DNA of 18,970 nt from Silvanigrellales bacterium. GTDB lineage: Bacteria; Bdellovibrionota_B; Oligoflexia; Silvanigrellales; Silvanigrellaceae. The notes beneath the pieces were generated by a model. That model saw only the letters and a list, made by a program, of their open reading frames with translations. It made no database searches and was not told the DNA's origin. Position 1 is the stretch's first letter. The number at the start of each line of letters is the position of its first letter. Positions 1-8,400 of this stretch are shown piece after piece. The position numbers and the translations under genes were made by a program. The DNA lies in NCBI GenBank assembly GCA_028285285.1, contig JANQPW010000431.1:1-18970 (forward strand). Direction: 5' to 3'.

Positions 1-7
1 CTTTTTC

Positions 8-712
8 CTATTCGGGAATAGCCACTCCAGCCTCGCACGGGTCGGAATTGAGCTTTTGCTCCGTCATGATCTCACTCGCCCTCCAAACGAGATCTCGGAG
101 TGTCTCCTCTTCTCTTGACAGAGCTTTTCTCGATTCCGAATTTTCTGTTTCTTTTTCAATACTGTCAATGGCCTTCAAAGTTTGCCGATGATATCGGGCC
201 TCGTCTGCATACTCAAATTTAAAGAGCATAAGCCCAGGAGCAAAGGGCCCAAAAACAAAGATACCCAGAATGGAGGCTGTGTCGTAGAGAGGAGTGGCTA
301 GAAGTTCAAGCAAGCTCTCTGCCAGAGAAGATTTAGACGTATCTCTGGCTTCCTCGATAGCCTGTTTCCACGCAGCAGGGCTGATAGACTGAAGGTTCAT
401 TTGCGAGAGATTTGTTACTCTAATATTCTGATTGGCTTCACTGATTTCATTGTCTGTGACGAAGTCTCTTTTCGGGCCTACTGGAATCTCTTCTCTTCCA
501 CTGGCCTGGTACCAACACAAGTGCTGCTCACCGTCGACATCAACATCCCGAACAAATGTCTTTGTTCCTTCAAGAAAGAAGCTGTTGTTCTCAGTGGTGT
601 GGTCTCTGACAATTTTTCGAGAGTTCATGCTGTCCACGCTTGCCTGATTCTTGTCACCAGAGCATCCAACAACCAACCCCACGCAAATCAAAACTAAACC
701 CACTCGTTTCAT
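8..712 (-). CDS. Predicted lipoprotein of unknown family (234 aa)
   Basis: I do not recognise this family. The N-terminus is a lipoprotein signal: basic start, hydrophobic stretch, and lipobox V-V-G-C with Cys17 as the likely lipidated residue. The mature part is polar up to about residue 140, then has a glycine/phenylalanine-rich hydrophobic segment at about 147-166, then a charged, probably helical stretch (170-220). The mid-chain hydrophobic segment is unusual for a lipoprotein and could be a membrane hairpin or a second anchor. The ATG at 712 is preceded by AAGGAG eight bases away, which fixes the start. The 184 bases between this gene and the HD gene upstream hold no other gene. A weak -35/-10 pair (TTGGAC, 16 bases, TGCAAT) lies there and could serve this gene, but I do not rely on it. 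The stop lies at the window edge, so downstream neighbours are unknown. Confidence 0.8.
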   Translation of the reverse strand: MKRVGLVLICVGLVVGCSGDKNQASVDSMNSRKIVRDHTTENNSFFLEGTKTFVRDVDVDGEQHLCWYQASGREEIPVGPKRDFVTDNEISEANQNIRVTNLSQMNLQSISPAAWKQAIEEARDTSKSSLAESLLELLATPLYDTASILGIFVFGPFAPGLMLFKFEYADEARYHRQTLKAIDSIEKETENSESRKALSREEETLRDLVWRASEIMTEQKLNSDPCEAGVAIPE

Positions 713-896
713 TCCGTCTACTCCTTAAGTTGGTGCACCTCTTAGAGGCACGGTTCTGACAAAGCCTTGTTGGCTGTGATTGCAAACCATGTGCCGGCAA
801 GTCCAAATTCCATTAATCAACTGATTTTTAAGGAATATTTTCGAGAACAGATGCAAGAGAAGCCTCGCCAGGCTGTCCAATTGCTAAACGCCATCT

Positions 897-2117
897 CTAG
901 CTCGACTGTGCATTCATAGCGGCGGTATACTCTCCCCAAATCACGTTGAGAATCTCGAAAGCCTGAGGGTAGGTGTCGCGGTACTTCAACGTGACGCGTT
1001 CCATAGACACATTCGGAACGTCAAAATGACTGTTGCCACTGCGGCGTTCACGATCGAAATAGATCTGCGCAGAGAAGCGATCAGCAATGTCAACAAGGGC
1101 CCAAACCATCGCATCGGTGGGTAAGTCAAAGCCCAAACCAGCGCAAATGTCTTTTAACACGCTGTCTTCAATAGCAGCATGCATGTCGCCCAGGTCTTTC
1201 TCGCGCACCTTCACGGGATAAATAACATCTGAGGCGTACGCCTCCGCCAGGTCGTGGAAGGCCGCTGCACGATACAGATCAATGCGCTTTTCTGGGCTCA
1301 GCTTCAGAGCCTCGGCGAGAAAGCGACAGATGTAGACCACCTGATAGGTGTGCTCCCCAACCGACTCTTCATAGTGGAAGCTCCACCCCTTGTATCGAAA
1401 GTGTTCTTTCAGCTTTTCAAGCATGCCAACAAAAGTTGCAGAGTAAGAGCCGATCCCTTCTTCGCGGAGCGCTCGATAGGCTTGATCGAACAATTCGTCC
1501 AGAATCCCCACCGCTCCCTTCCATATTTCACCCTCAGCCGTGCGACTTCGTGCAGTTGTTGGCTCAGTTTTTCTTCCAGAGTCTGTTTCCTTTTCTGGTT
1601 CGGTGGGGTGCAGCTGTCGCAAGCTCTCTCCCGCCAAAGCCCTCCGCCGAAGGCTGTGGTAGTGGGTCTTGTAGCGTTCCGCCTGAAAAAAACCATTCCC
1701 CAGCAGAGATTCCTTTTCAATGAAGAGCATCGCAGCAAAACTATCAATCAAAGCATGCAGCCCACAAACAACTGGGTCGCGACTGCTCTTCAGAGTTGTT
1801 TCTTCTTCAGTTTCGCGCCAGAGTCTTCCCCTCACCTCTCGATACATGGCCTGAACTTCTGGGTGTCTTTGCCGCAAATAAAAGCTTGGATCTCCCAAAT
1901 AAGCCTTTGGCACTTCAGCAAAAATCGCTAGCTCAATGGCTTCTTGCACCTGTTTCGTTGGCAGCTTCAATCGCGCCGAAAGAGCAATGGAGAGAAGCAC
2001 GTTCGTGAAGGCGTGTTCCGCCGCCGACTGAGAACGGATGCAAATGGCATCAGAAAAAAGTGGAAGGGAACACAAAATTCTCAGTTTTCCTATGGTCGTG
2101 GGTAACATCACATCCAT
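897..2117 (-). CDS. Tandem HD-domain protein (YfbR/HDDC2-like) with degenerate first HD copy
   Basis: The 406-residue protein contains two copies of an HD fold resembling the YfbR/HDDC2 (HD_3) nucleotidase group. The C-terminal copy (about 230-360) has the full metal set: E255-H256, H288-D289 in F-H-D-L-A-E-A, and D346 in A-D-R-F. The N-terminal copy (about 10-140) aligns with it: E34-H35 matches E255-H256, and D125-S-F-A-A matches D346-R-F-S-A. At the His-Asp position, however, it has A67-E68, so it should not bind metal normally. A charged linker (about 170-200) separates them. Members of this group remove phosphate from (deoxy)nucleoside monophosphates; the substrate here is unknown. The ATG at 2117 is chosen because GGAGG lies six bases upstream; the frame stays open further upstream only because it overlaps the carbonic anhydrase gene. 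It follows that gene with two bases between stop and start, so the two are probably one operon. Confidence 0.85.
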   Translation of the reverse strand: MDVMLPTTIGKLRILCSLPLFSDAICIRSQSAAEHAFTNVLLSIALSARLKLPTKQVQEAIELAIFAEVPKAYLGDPSFYLRQRHPEVQAMYREVRGRLWRETEEETTLKSSRDPVVCGLHALIDSFAAMLFIEKESLLGNGFFQAERYKTHYHSLRRRALAGESLRQLHPTEPEKETDSGRKTEPTTARSRTAEGEIWKGAVGILDELFDQAYRALREEGIGSYSATFVGMLEKLKEHFRYKGWSFHYEESVGEHTYQVVYICRFLAEALKLSPEKRIDLYRAAAFHDLAEAYASDVIYPVKVREKDLGDMHAAIEDSVLKDICAGLGFDLPTDAMVWALVDIADRFSAQIYFDRERRSGNSHFDVPNVSMERVTLKYRDTYPQAFEILNVIWGEYTAAMNAQSS

Positions 2118-2119
2118 GT

Positions 2120-2698
2120 TCAACCTCCACTTTTCGCAGAACGCACAGCGGCGGGCAGAGAAGAACGTGGGTAGGAAAACCCCTCCACATATTGCAAGTA
2201 ACGCTTGTAAGTGTCCCCATAACCCGCTGACTCCTCCGGTGTGAGCGTGCGAACAACGCGAGCTGGAGATCCCACCACCAAACTTCTGGGCGGTATCTCC
2301 TGGCCCTGGGTCACAAGCGCCCGCGCTCCCACAACTGACCCTGCACCCACAACTGCACCGTCCATCACAACGGCACCCATTCCCACCAACACGTCGTCGG
2401 CCAAGGTGCAGCCGTGCACCACAGCACCATGACCAATGGAAACCCGATCTCCAATATGTGTGGCCCATTTCTGGTAGGTGCAGTGCACAACAGCGCCATC
2501 TTGAATGTTGCACTCATCGCCTATGGTGACGCGGTTCACATCCCCACGCACAACGGCGTTGAACCAAATGCTCACCCGGGAACCCAGGCAAGCATCACCC
2601 ACAAGCCGGCTCCCACAGGCCATAAAAAGGCACTGGCCCACCTCCGGCCACACCCCATGGTAGGGAAGAATTGAGGATTGCTCACTGATTTGATTCAT
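2120..2698 (-). CDS. Gamma-class carbonic anhydrase-like hexapeptide-repeat protein (YrdA/PaaY type)
   Basis: The 192-residue protein has the left-handed beta-helix repeat pattern typical of gamma carbonic anhydrases: I/V-G-x-x-x residues recur from about 33 to 145. The zinc ligands expected in the family are present: H72 (A-V-V-H), H90 (I-G-H) and H95 (V-V-H-G-C). So are the structural pair R51-x-D53 (V-V-R-G-D-V-N) and Q66-D67. The length fits YrdA-type proteins, which act as cytoplasmic trimers; many have no measurable anhydrase activity, so the reaction is not certain. ATG 2698 is preferred over ATG 2710 (four codons earlier) because AAGGA lies 11 bases before 2698 and runs directly into 2710. 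It is the first gene of a likely two-gene unit with the HD gene and is divergent from the barrel gene, with only 72 bases for both promoters. Confidence 0.9.
   Translation of the reverse strand: MNQISEQSSILPYHGVWPEVGQCLFMACGSRLVGDACLGSRVSIWFNAVVRGDVNRVTIGDECNIQDGAVVHCTYQKWATHIGDRVSIGHGAVVHGCTLADDVLVGMGAVVMDGAVVGAGSVVGARALVTQGQEIPPRSLVVGSPARVVRTLTPEESAGYGDTYKRYLQYVEGFSYPRSSLPAAVRSAKSGG
2124..2128 (-). promoter_or_regulatory. Ribosome binding site of the HD gene, inside the end of the upstream gene
   Basis: GGAGG lies six bases before the ATG at 2117 and is made by the last codons (Ser-Gly-Gly) of the carbonic anhydrase-like gene. It decides the start of the HD gene and suggests translational coupling of the pair. 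Confidence 0.7.
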
Positions 2699-2770
2699 CT
2701 TTTTACCCATCCTTCTTAAGTTTCCGCAGCGCGCACCGATCAACCCTTGGGGTGTGGGAGATTGGAAACA

Positions 2771-3928
2771 GTGTGCAATCAAAAGCAAAAGTGGCAAACG
2801 GAGTTCCTGAAGACAGCACTGTTGCTCGTGGTGGTCTTTGGTTCCCTGTTCCTCCTGCAAAACCCTGCACAGGCCCAGTCACAAACCACAGACAACAACA
2901 CCACCGTTTTTCCACTTCGCACACACCAGCCGGTGTATCAAAACCCCTTTGACCTTGCATCTGGCGGTGCAAGCCTCACACGGGCCACACAGGAAGGAGC
3001 TTTCTTCCTGAACCCCAGCTTGCCGGCCTACGGGTACAACCTCCACCGCTGGGCCTTCTTCCGCACCCAATTGCACCTCGACAACGCCACGAGTCAGTCG
3101 GCAGCAGAAGCCTACGCCAACCAAACCTCAGAAAACCCCATCACACCAGAGCTCATCCAAAACGCGCTTCAGTCACCCGTTCACGTGGGGCACGACACAG
3201 CTCTGGGCTACGTGACCAGCTATTTCAGCCTTGTGGGCTTTTCAAATGTGCGCGCCGACATTGCGGTGAGGCGCTACGGAGATGCGGGTGCCCCACAGGT
3301 TCGTGCCCGCGCCTATGGCGTTGGCGGAGGTGGCATCTCGACCTCCTATGCTTTGGCCCAGTTCATTTCCTTGGGGGTTGCTTCGAAGTACGTTGAAGTG
3401 GTGCAGGCGGCAGACAACATCTCCATCGAAGATGTGCAAAACCCTGACGGGCTTTCGCAAAAACTGACCTCACTGCTGAAAAGAGGAAAGGGAGTGTCCA
3501 CCGACGCTGCCCTCACCCTGCAGCTCCGATCGAAGCACCTCGACCTCCGCGTTGCAGGCTCCGTTCACGACATTGGCAACACCGATCTCGGTGCCGACCT
3601 GGAGCCCTACCGCCAGACCGTTGGGGCAGGGGTTGGGCTCACCATTCATGGTCGTGACAACTCCTTTCACTGCGCCGCCGACCTGCGCGACGTGCTCGCT
3701 GCGTATGAAGAGCATTGGACCTTTCGCGCCTACTCGGGCTGCAAGCTCACGTTTTATCGCTCAGTCAGCTTTGGAGCCGGAGTTTCTCAAGGATACCCAA
3801 CAGGCGGAGTGGTCTTAAACCTGGGCTTCACACGCCTTGAGGCAGGAACCTACACACGCGAAGTTGGGACGCAGGTTGGCGTGGAAGGTCGCACGGTCTA
3901 CTTTTTCGCCTTAGGAGTCGAGTACTGA
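2771..3928 (+). CDS. Outer-membrane beta-barrel-like protein
   Basis: With the GTG start at 2771 (GGGAG ten bases upstream) the protein has 385 residues. It begins with a signal peptide ending near A-Q-A35; TTG starts at 2747 or 2762 are possible but lack a well-spaced ribosome site. The early mature sequence (residues 59-82) reads N-P-F-D-L-A-S-G-G-A-S and then F-F-L-N-P-S. This recalls the G-G-A...N-P-A region of outer-membrane barrel proteins of the TraF_2/FadL type. Later, alternating hydrophobic strands and glycine turns continue to a C-terminal V-E-Y, an aromatic end typical of outer-membrane barrels. Substrate and exact family are not known. The stop overlaps the start of the next gene by one base (TGATG), so the barrel and the lipoprotein after it are probably made together and may act as a pair. 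Confidence 0.75.
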   Translation: MCNQKQKWQTEFLKTALLLVVVFGSLFLLQNPAQAQSQTTDNNTTVFPLRTHQPVYQNPFDLASGGASLTRATQEGAFFLNPSLPAYGYNLHRWAFFRTQLHLDNATSQSAAEAYANQTSENPITPELIQNALQSPVHVGHDTALGYVTSYFSLVGFSNVRADIAVRRYGDAGAPQVRARAYGVGGGGISTSYALAQFISLGVASKYVEVVQAADNISIEDVQNPDGLSQKLTSLLKRGKGVSTDAALTLQLRSKHLDLRVAGSVHDIGNTDLGADLEPYRQTVGAGVGLTIHGRDNSFHCAADLRDVLAAYEEHWTFRAYSGCKLTFYRSVSFGAGVSQGYPTGGVVLNLGFTRLEAGTYTREVGTQVGVEGRTVYFFALGVEY

Positions 3929-4638
3929 TGAGAAGCAAGTCTCCCCGGGCCATCTGTCTTTCACTCACCTTGCTGGCGGCCTTCGTCGCCTCCTGCGCCA
4001 CCAACTTCTTAGAGCCACAGGCTCCCAGTAGCCCAGTGGAAGAAGCTCAGCTTTTGTTAGTGCAGGAAAAGTTCGCTGATGCGCGAGCCTTGCTAGAAGC
4101 ATTTCTGAGCCAAAACCCGAATGACGCCAAGGCAGGGGCCTTGTTTGCCACCACTTTCGCGGGAGAGGCTGGAGTCAGTATTATCGTGCTAACGGAGCGA
4201 ACCCTCAACAGTGGTGGCGGGGCCGGCGAAGACGAGATTCTCCAGAGCATTCTTCCCGACGCCACAGATGCCAACATTGCGCTGATCCGCCGCGCCAAAG
4301 AGGAAATCGAGAGCATTCCGGAAGCTGCCCGCAACAGCGACATCACTTTTGAGGCCACGATCTACTCCACCGCCTTTCTCTTTCTTTCCTTGGAAAACCT
4401 TGTGAACTCGGCCGCACCGCCCACCCCAGAGCAGGCGCGGGAGATCATCAAATCGGTTGCCCAAGCCAGTGAACTCGCTGAACAAAGTGGTGTTCCTGCA
4501 GAACAAATTGAAAAAGCCCAGGCCGAAATTGCCAACGCTCCAGGCGACACCGATGAAGAGAAACTGGACAACTACCTCGATAAGCTCCGCGAGGAAAACG
4601 GCGGTGTGTTGCCAGAGGTTCCCGCCGACGCACAATAA
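3928..4638 (+). CDS. Predicted lipoprotein with a TPR-like segment
   Basis: The 236-residue product has a lipoprotein signal ending V-A-S-C with Cys23 as the lipidation site. Residues about 38-80 (A-Q-L-L-L-V-Q-E-K-F-A-D-A-R-A-L-L and following) have the spacing of one tetratricopeptide-like helical hairpin. The rest is alanine- and glutamate-rich helix, ending in a Pro/Ala/Asp tail. The start codon shares a base with the stop of the barrel gene upstream, which implies translational coupling. By analogy with other barrel-plus-TPR-lipoprotein pairs, it may be a periplasm-facing partner of the barrel; this is inference. I do not recognise a named family. Confidence 0.8.
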   Translation: MRSKSPRAICLSLTLLAAFVASCATNFLEPQAPSSPVEEAQLLLVQEKFADARALLEAFLSQNPNDAKAGALFATTFAGEAGVSIIVLTERTLNSGGGAGEDEILQSILPDATDANIALIRRAKEEIESIPEAARNSDITFEATIYSTAFLFLSLENLVNSAAPPTPEQAREIIKSVAQASELAEQSGVPAEQIEKAQAEIANAPGDTDEEKLDNYLDKLREENGGVLPEVPADAQ

Positions 4639-4740
4639 TACCCATTGCAAGCATTCGGCAGTTGAAATATCCCCCTCTTTGGAACAAGATATCCAAGCAA
4701 AGACAATGCCGAGACAGAATGGTTGAGAGCGTGGAGAAAT

Positions 4741-5361
4741 ATGAGACTATCATCAGAACAACTCGAACGATTGGCCGAACGCATCTTTAAAGTGCTGAAG
4801 CTTTCAAACCACGTGAGTTTTGACTACGAAGTTGATGAACGCGTGGAAGATCGTGTCATTGACACCATTGCAAACACCCTAGAAGACGATGCCAAAATGG
4901 AGGATCGGCTTTCTCGAGAAGCCGAACGCCTCGTGAATCAACAGAGCCATATTGCGAAGTCTTCTGGCCGCTCCATGGATGATTTGGTTGACGAAGTGAA
5001 AAATCGACTGGCTCGCTCCAAACGGGTGATTTTGGGTGATGGCCCTGACAGGGCCGACACCGTTGGAGAAAAGATTTTCCGCAATATTTGGAAAATTGAG
5101 GGAATTGATTTCTACAGCGAAGATCGCAAGGTTCAGAACTGCTTGGCACGGTCCCTCTATCGTTTCCGATTGGAAGACGACCGTCTCATAGAAGCCCTCG
5201 AAAGCCTCACCACCAAAAAGTCAGAGGCTGAGCCTTTTTCTCCGGCTTGGTGTGTGTTGTACGATAAACATTTAGCCGAGTTGCGGGGCAAATTGGCCGA
5301 GGCTAAAAAGTCTCAGTCCGCCGCGGCCTCAGAGCCTGCTTCTGCTGCCCAGAACGCTTGA
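4741..5361 (+). CDS. DUF507 family protein with two DUF507 copies
   Basis: The 206-residue protein starts M-R-L-S-S-E-Q-L-E-R-L-A-E-R-I, the hallmark N-terminus of DUF507. The first copy covers about 1-95. A second, diverged copy covers about 108-187: G-E-K-I-F-R-N-I-W matches A-E-R-I-F-K-V-L-K, and L-E-D-D occurs in both. The tail is a flexible Ala/Ser/Gln-rich stretch. The function of DUF507 is unknown; members occur in deltaproteobacteria, Bdellovibrionota and some thermophiles. ATG 4741 is chosen over an in-frame TTG at 4723 because GGAG is four bases upstream and the family begins at M-R-L-S. It is co-oriented with dnaE, 56 bases away, and may share its transcript. No signal peptide or membrane segment is seen, so it should be cytoplasmic. 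Confidence 0.85.
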   Translation: MRLSSEQLERLAERIFKVLKLSNHVSFDYEVDERVEDRVIDTIANTLEDDAKMEDRLSREAERLVNQQSHIAKSSGRSMDDLVDEVKNRLARSKRVILGDGPDRADTVGEKIFRNIWKIEGIDFYSEDRKVQNCLARSLYRFRLEDDRLIEALESLTTKKSEAEPFSPAWCVLYDKHLAELRGKLAEAKKSQSAAASEPASAAQNA

Positions 5362-5373
5362 GAGCTCAACTGT

Positions 5374-5397
5374 GAGAGTGCGAGTTCTCGCTTTCTC
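5374..5397 (+). terminator. Hairpin in the DUF507-dnaE gap (possible attenuator)
   Basis: GAGAGTGCGAG and CTCGCTTTCTC form a stem of nine pairs plus one G-T and one mismatch, with a very tight loop. It begins 12 bases after the DUF507 stop and ends 20 bases before the dnaE ATG. There is no clear T-run after it, so it may be a partial terminator, a processing site or a 5' leader structure rather than a full terminator. Confidence 0.35.
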
Positions 5398-5417
5398 TGT
5401 CGGCCAGGAAACCCATC

Positions 5418-8400
5418 ATGACCTCAAGTGCTGACCGCCGCTTTGTTCACCTTCACGTGCACTCTGAGTACTCGCTGCTCGACGGCTGCATACAGGTCAA
5501 CAAACTTGTCGATCGCTTGAGTGAACTCGGCATGGCAGCCTGCGCTCTCACAGATCACGACGCCATGCATGGTGTTGTTGATTTTTCCTTTGCCTGCAAA
5601 AAGAAAAACATCAACGGAATTTTGGGCTACGAGGCCAATTGCGCAACGTTTTCCAAAGACCTTCCAGAAAAAACTCATCACCTTGTGCTGCTAGCTGAGA
5701 ATGAAACTGGCTACAAGAACCTCGTGAAGGTCTGCAGCTTTGCCAACACCACGGGAAGAAACCTCCATGGCGAAGAAAGCACCGTTGTCACAGAAGAAGT
5801 TTTGCGGTCACATGCCGAAGGCCTCATTTGTCTCACAAGCTGTCTGAAGGGCGAATGTGCAACATTGCTCGCGAAAGAACGCTTTGATTGCGCACAGACT
5901 TACCTCAGCCAGCTCAAGGAGATTTTTGGGCCCGGTAATGTGTTTGTTGAAATTGTTGACAATGGCTTGGCTGAGCAGAAGCAGCTACGGCCTGCTCTCG
6001 TTGCTGCGGCTCAAAAGGCTCAACTGAGTGTGGTGGCCTCTGCAGATGTTCACTATCTCAGCGCCGAAGACAAGAAAACACACCTTTCCCTTTTGGCCAT
6101 TAAGCACAAACTGAAGCGCGAAGATGTGCAAATTCTTGACCATGAGGAGTACTCCTATGAATTGGCCAGCGAAGAGGAAATGGTCAAGCGCTTCGCGGAC
6201 CTTCCTGAGGCCTTAGCCAACACCCTGCGCATTGCCGACCGCTGCCAAGTTGAGCTGAAAACGGGCGAATTCTACATGCCCGACTTCAGCGAAAACCCCG
6301 ATGAAACGGCCGATGAGTGTCTGCGCCGCTATGCAGAACGTGGACTGGACGAACGGCGACCGGCCATTGAGCATGCTCAAGGTGAATCGTTTTCTGAAGA
6401 GCTTTGGGCTGAGTACCAAGAAAGGCTCAACCACGAGCTGGGCATCATCGAGAGAATGAAATTTGCGGGTTACTTCCTCATCGTCCAAGATTTCATCAAC
6501 TGGGCCAAAGACCAGAGCATTCCAGTGGGTCCAGGCCGCGGTTCAGCTGCGGGAAGTCTTGTGACCTACGCACTGCAGATCACTAACATTGACCCCATTC
6601 GTTTCAACTTGCTTTTCGAGCGATTTCTGAACCCAGAGCGCATCAGCATGCCCGACATCGACACTGACTTTTGCCAAGACAGAAGGCAAGAGGTTCTCGA
6701 CTACTGCTACAAGCGTTACGGGGAAAAGAACGTCTGCCAAATTGTGACCTTTGGCCGCATGATGGCCAAAAACGCTATCAAGAATCTCGCGCGCATTTCA
6801 GGCTGGTCTTTCATGGACAGCAACGACTTCGCCAAACTCATTCCAGAGTCTCCCGGCATTCGGCTCACCGAGGCACTGGAGTCGGAGGAAAAACTGCGAG
6901 CTCGCATTGAAACCGATCACAGGGCTCAAGAGCTGTGGGATGGGGCCTTGGCTATTGAAGGCACTTTGAGTTCATTGGGAATTCATGCTGCCGGTGTGAT
7001 CATCTCTGACAGACCTCTCACAGAGCTCAGCCCCGTCATGGAGTCGGAAGGCCAGGTTCTCACCCAGCTGGAAGGCAAGTACGCCGAGAAAATTGGCCTC
7101 ATTAAGTTTGACTTCTTAGGTCTCAAAACCCTCACGGTGATCGATAAAGCGGTCAAAAACCTTGAGCAATTGCAGGGCACAAAGCTAGACATCGAGTCCA
7201 TTGAATTGGAAGATCCCAAAGTCTACGAAATGATCTCAACCGCCCATGTCACCGGTGTTTTCCAGCTTGAGTCTACCGGAATGCGCAAACTCATTTCCGA
7301 ACTGCAACCCTCCTGCTTCAGTGACATCGTAGCGGTTTTGGCTCTTTTCCGACCGGGTCCACTGGGCTCCGGCATGGTCGATGACTTCGTGCAGCGCAAA
7401 CACGGCAAGAAAGAAATCGAGTACCCCCTGCCCCAACTGGAAGAGATCTTGGCCGACACCTATGGTGTGATCGTGTTTCAGGAGCAGGTGCAAAAGATTG
7501 CGGCCGTGCTGGCCAACTACAGTTTGGGTGAAGCCGACTTGTTGCGCCGCGCAATGGGGAAAAAAGATGCTGCGGAAATGGAGCGACAAAAACTCCGCTT
7601 TGTTTCGGGGGCAAAGGAAAATGAAATCGATGCAGCCAAGGCAGAGGAAATTTTCGACCTGATGGCCATGTTTGCGGCCTACGGATTCAATAAGTCGCAC
7701 ACGGCGGCTTATGGTTGGGTAACATACCAGACAGCCTACTTAAAAACGTACCACCCCACCTGCTTTATGGCGGCGATCCTTTCCTGTGATCTCGACAATA
7801 CTGATAAGGTTGTGAATTACCTGAAAGACTGCAGACGCATGCAAATCACGATCGAGGCCCCCGATGTGAATGCCTCGGAATATGAGTTTCGAGTTACCTC
7901 TGAGCGATCCATTCGCTATGGGCTAGGTGCTATCAAGGGCGTGGGTCAAGGCATTGTCGAAGAGATCGTTGAGGAGAGAAAGAATGGGGGAGACTTTCAA
8001 TCTGTGCCTGAATTCATTGCTCGTGTGGGGGCCAAAAAACTAAACAAGAAAACCTTGGAAAGCCTCGTCAATGCCGGGGCCTTTGATACTGTGGAACGCA
8101 ATCGCCGCTATCTGCTAGAAAACCTTGATTCTTGGCTGCGAACCATCTCGCGCGAATTTGAAAGACTCTCGAGCGTTGGCGGTGGTCTCTTTGGTGAGTG
8201 TGAAGGTGTCGATCTGCCTTCGTTGATGATGGGCATTCAATCTAAAAAGGCCTCGCCTTGGCCGTTGCTGCAAGAGCTGGAACAAGAAAAGCAAGCGCTG
8301 GGTTTCTACCACTCCAACCACCCGGCTTCGCTCTACGAAAGTGATCTGAAGGCTTTTCGATCGTACTCCTTGGGGCAAGTTGCACTGGCTCTGAATGAAG

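Noticed and set aside
1254..1931. Long rightward frame opposite the HD gene
   Set aside because: The HD motifs on the other strand are unmistakable; this frame has no ribosome site or recognisable domain.
4189..4650. Leftward frame of 153 codons opposite the TPR-like lipoprotein
   Set aside because: No start site or signal; the opposite gene has a lipobox and a coupled start.
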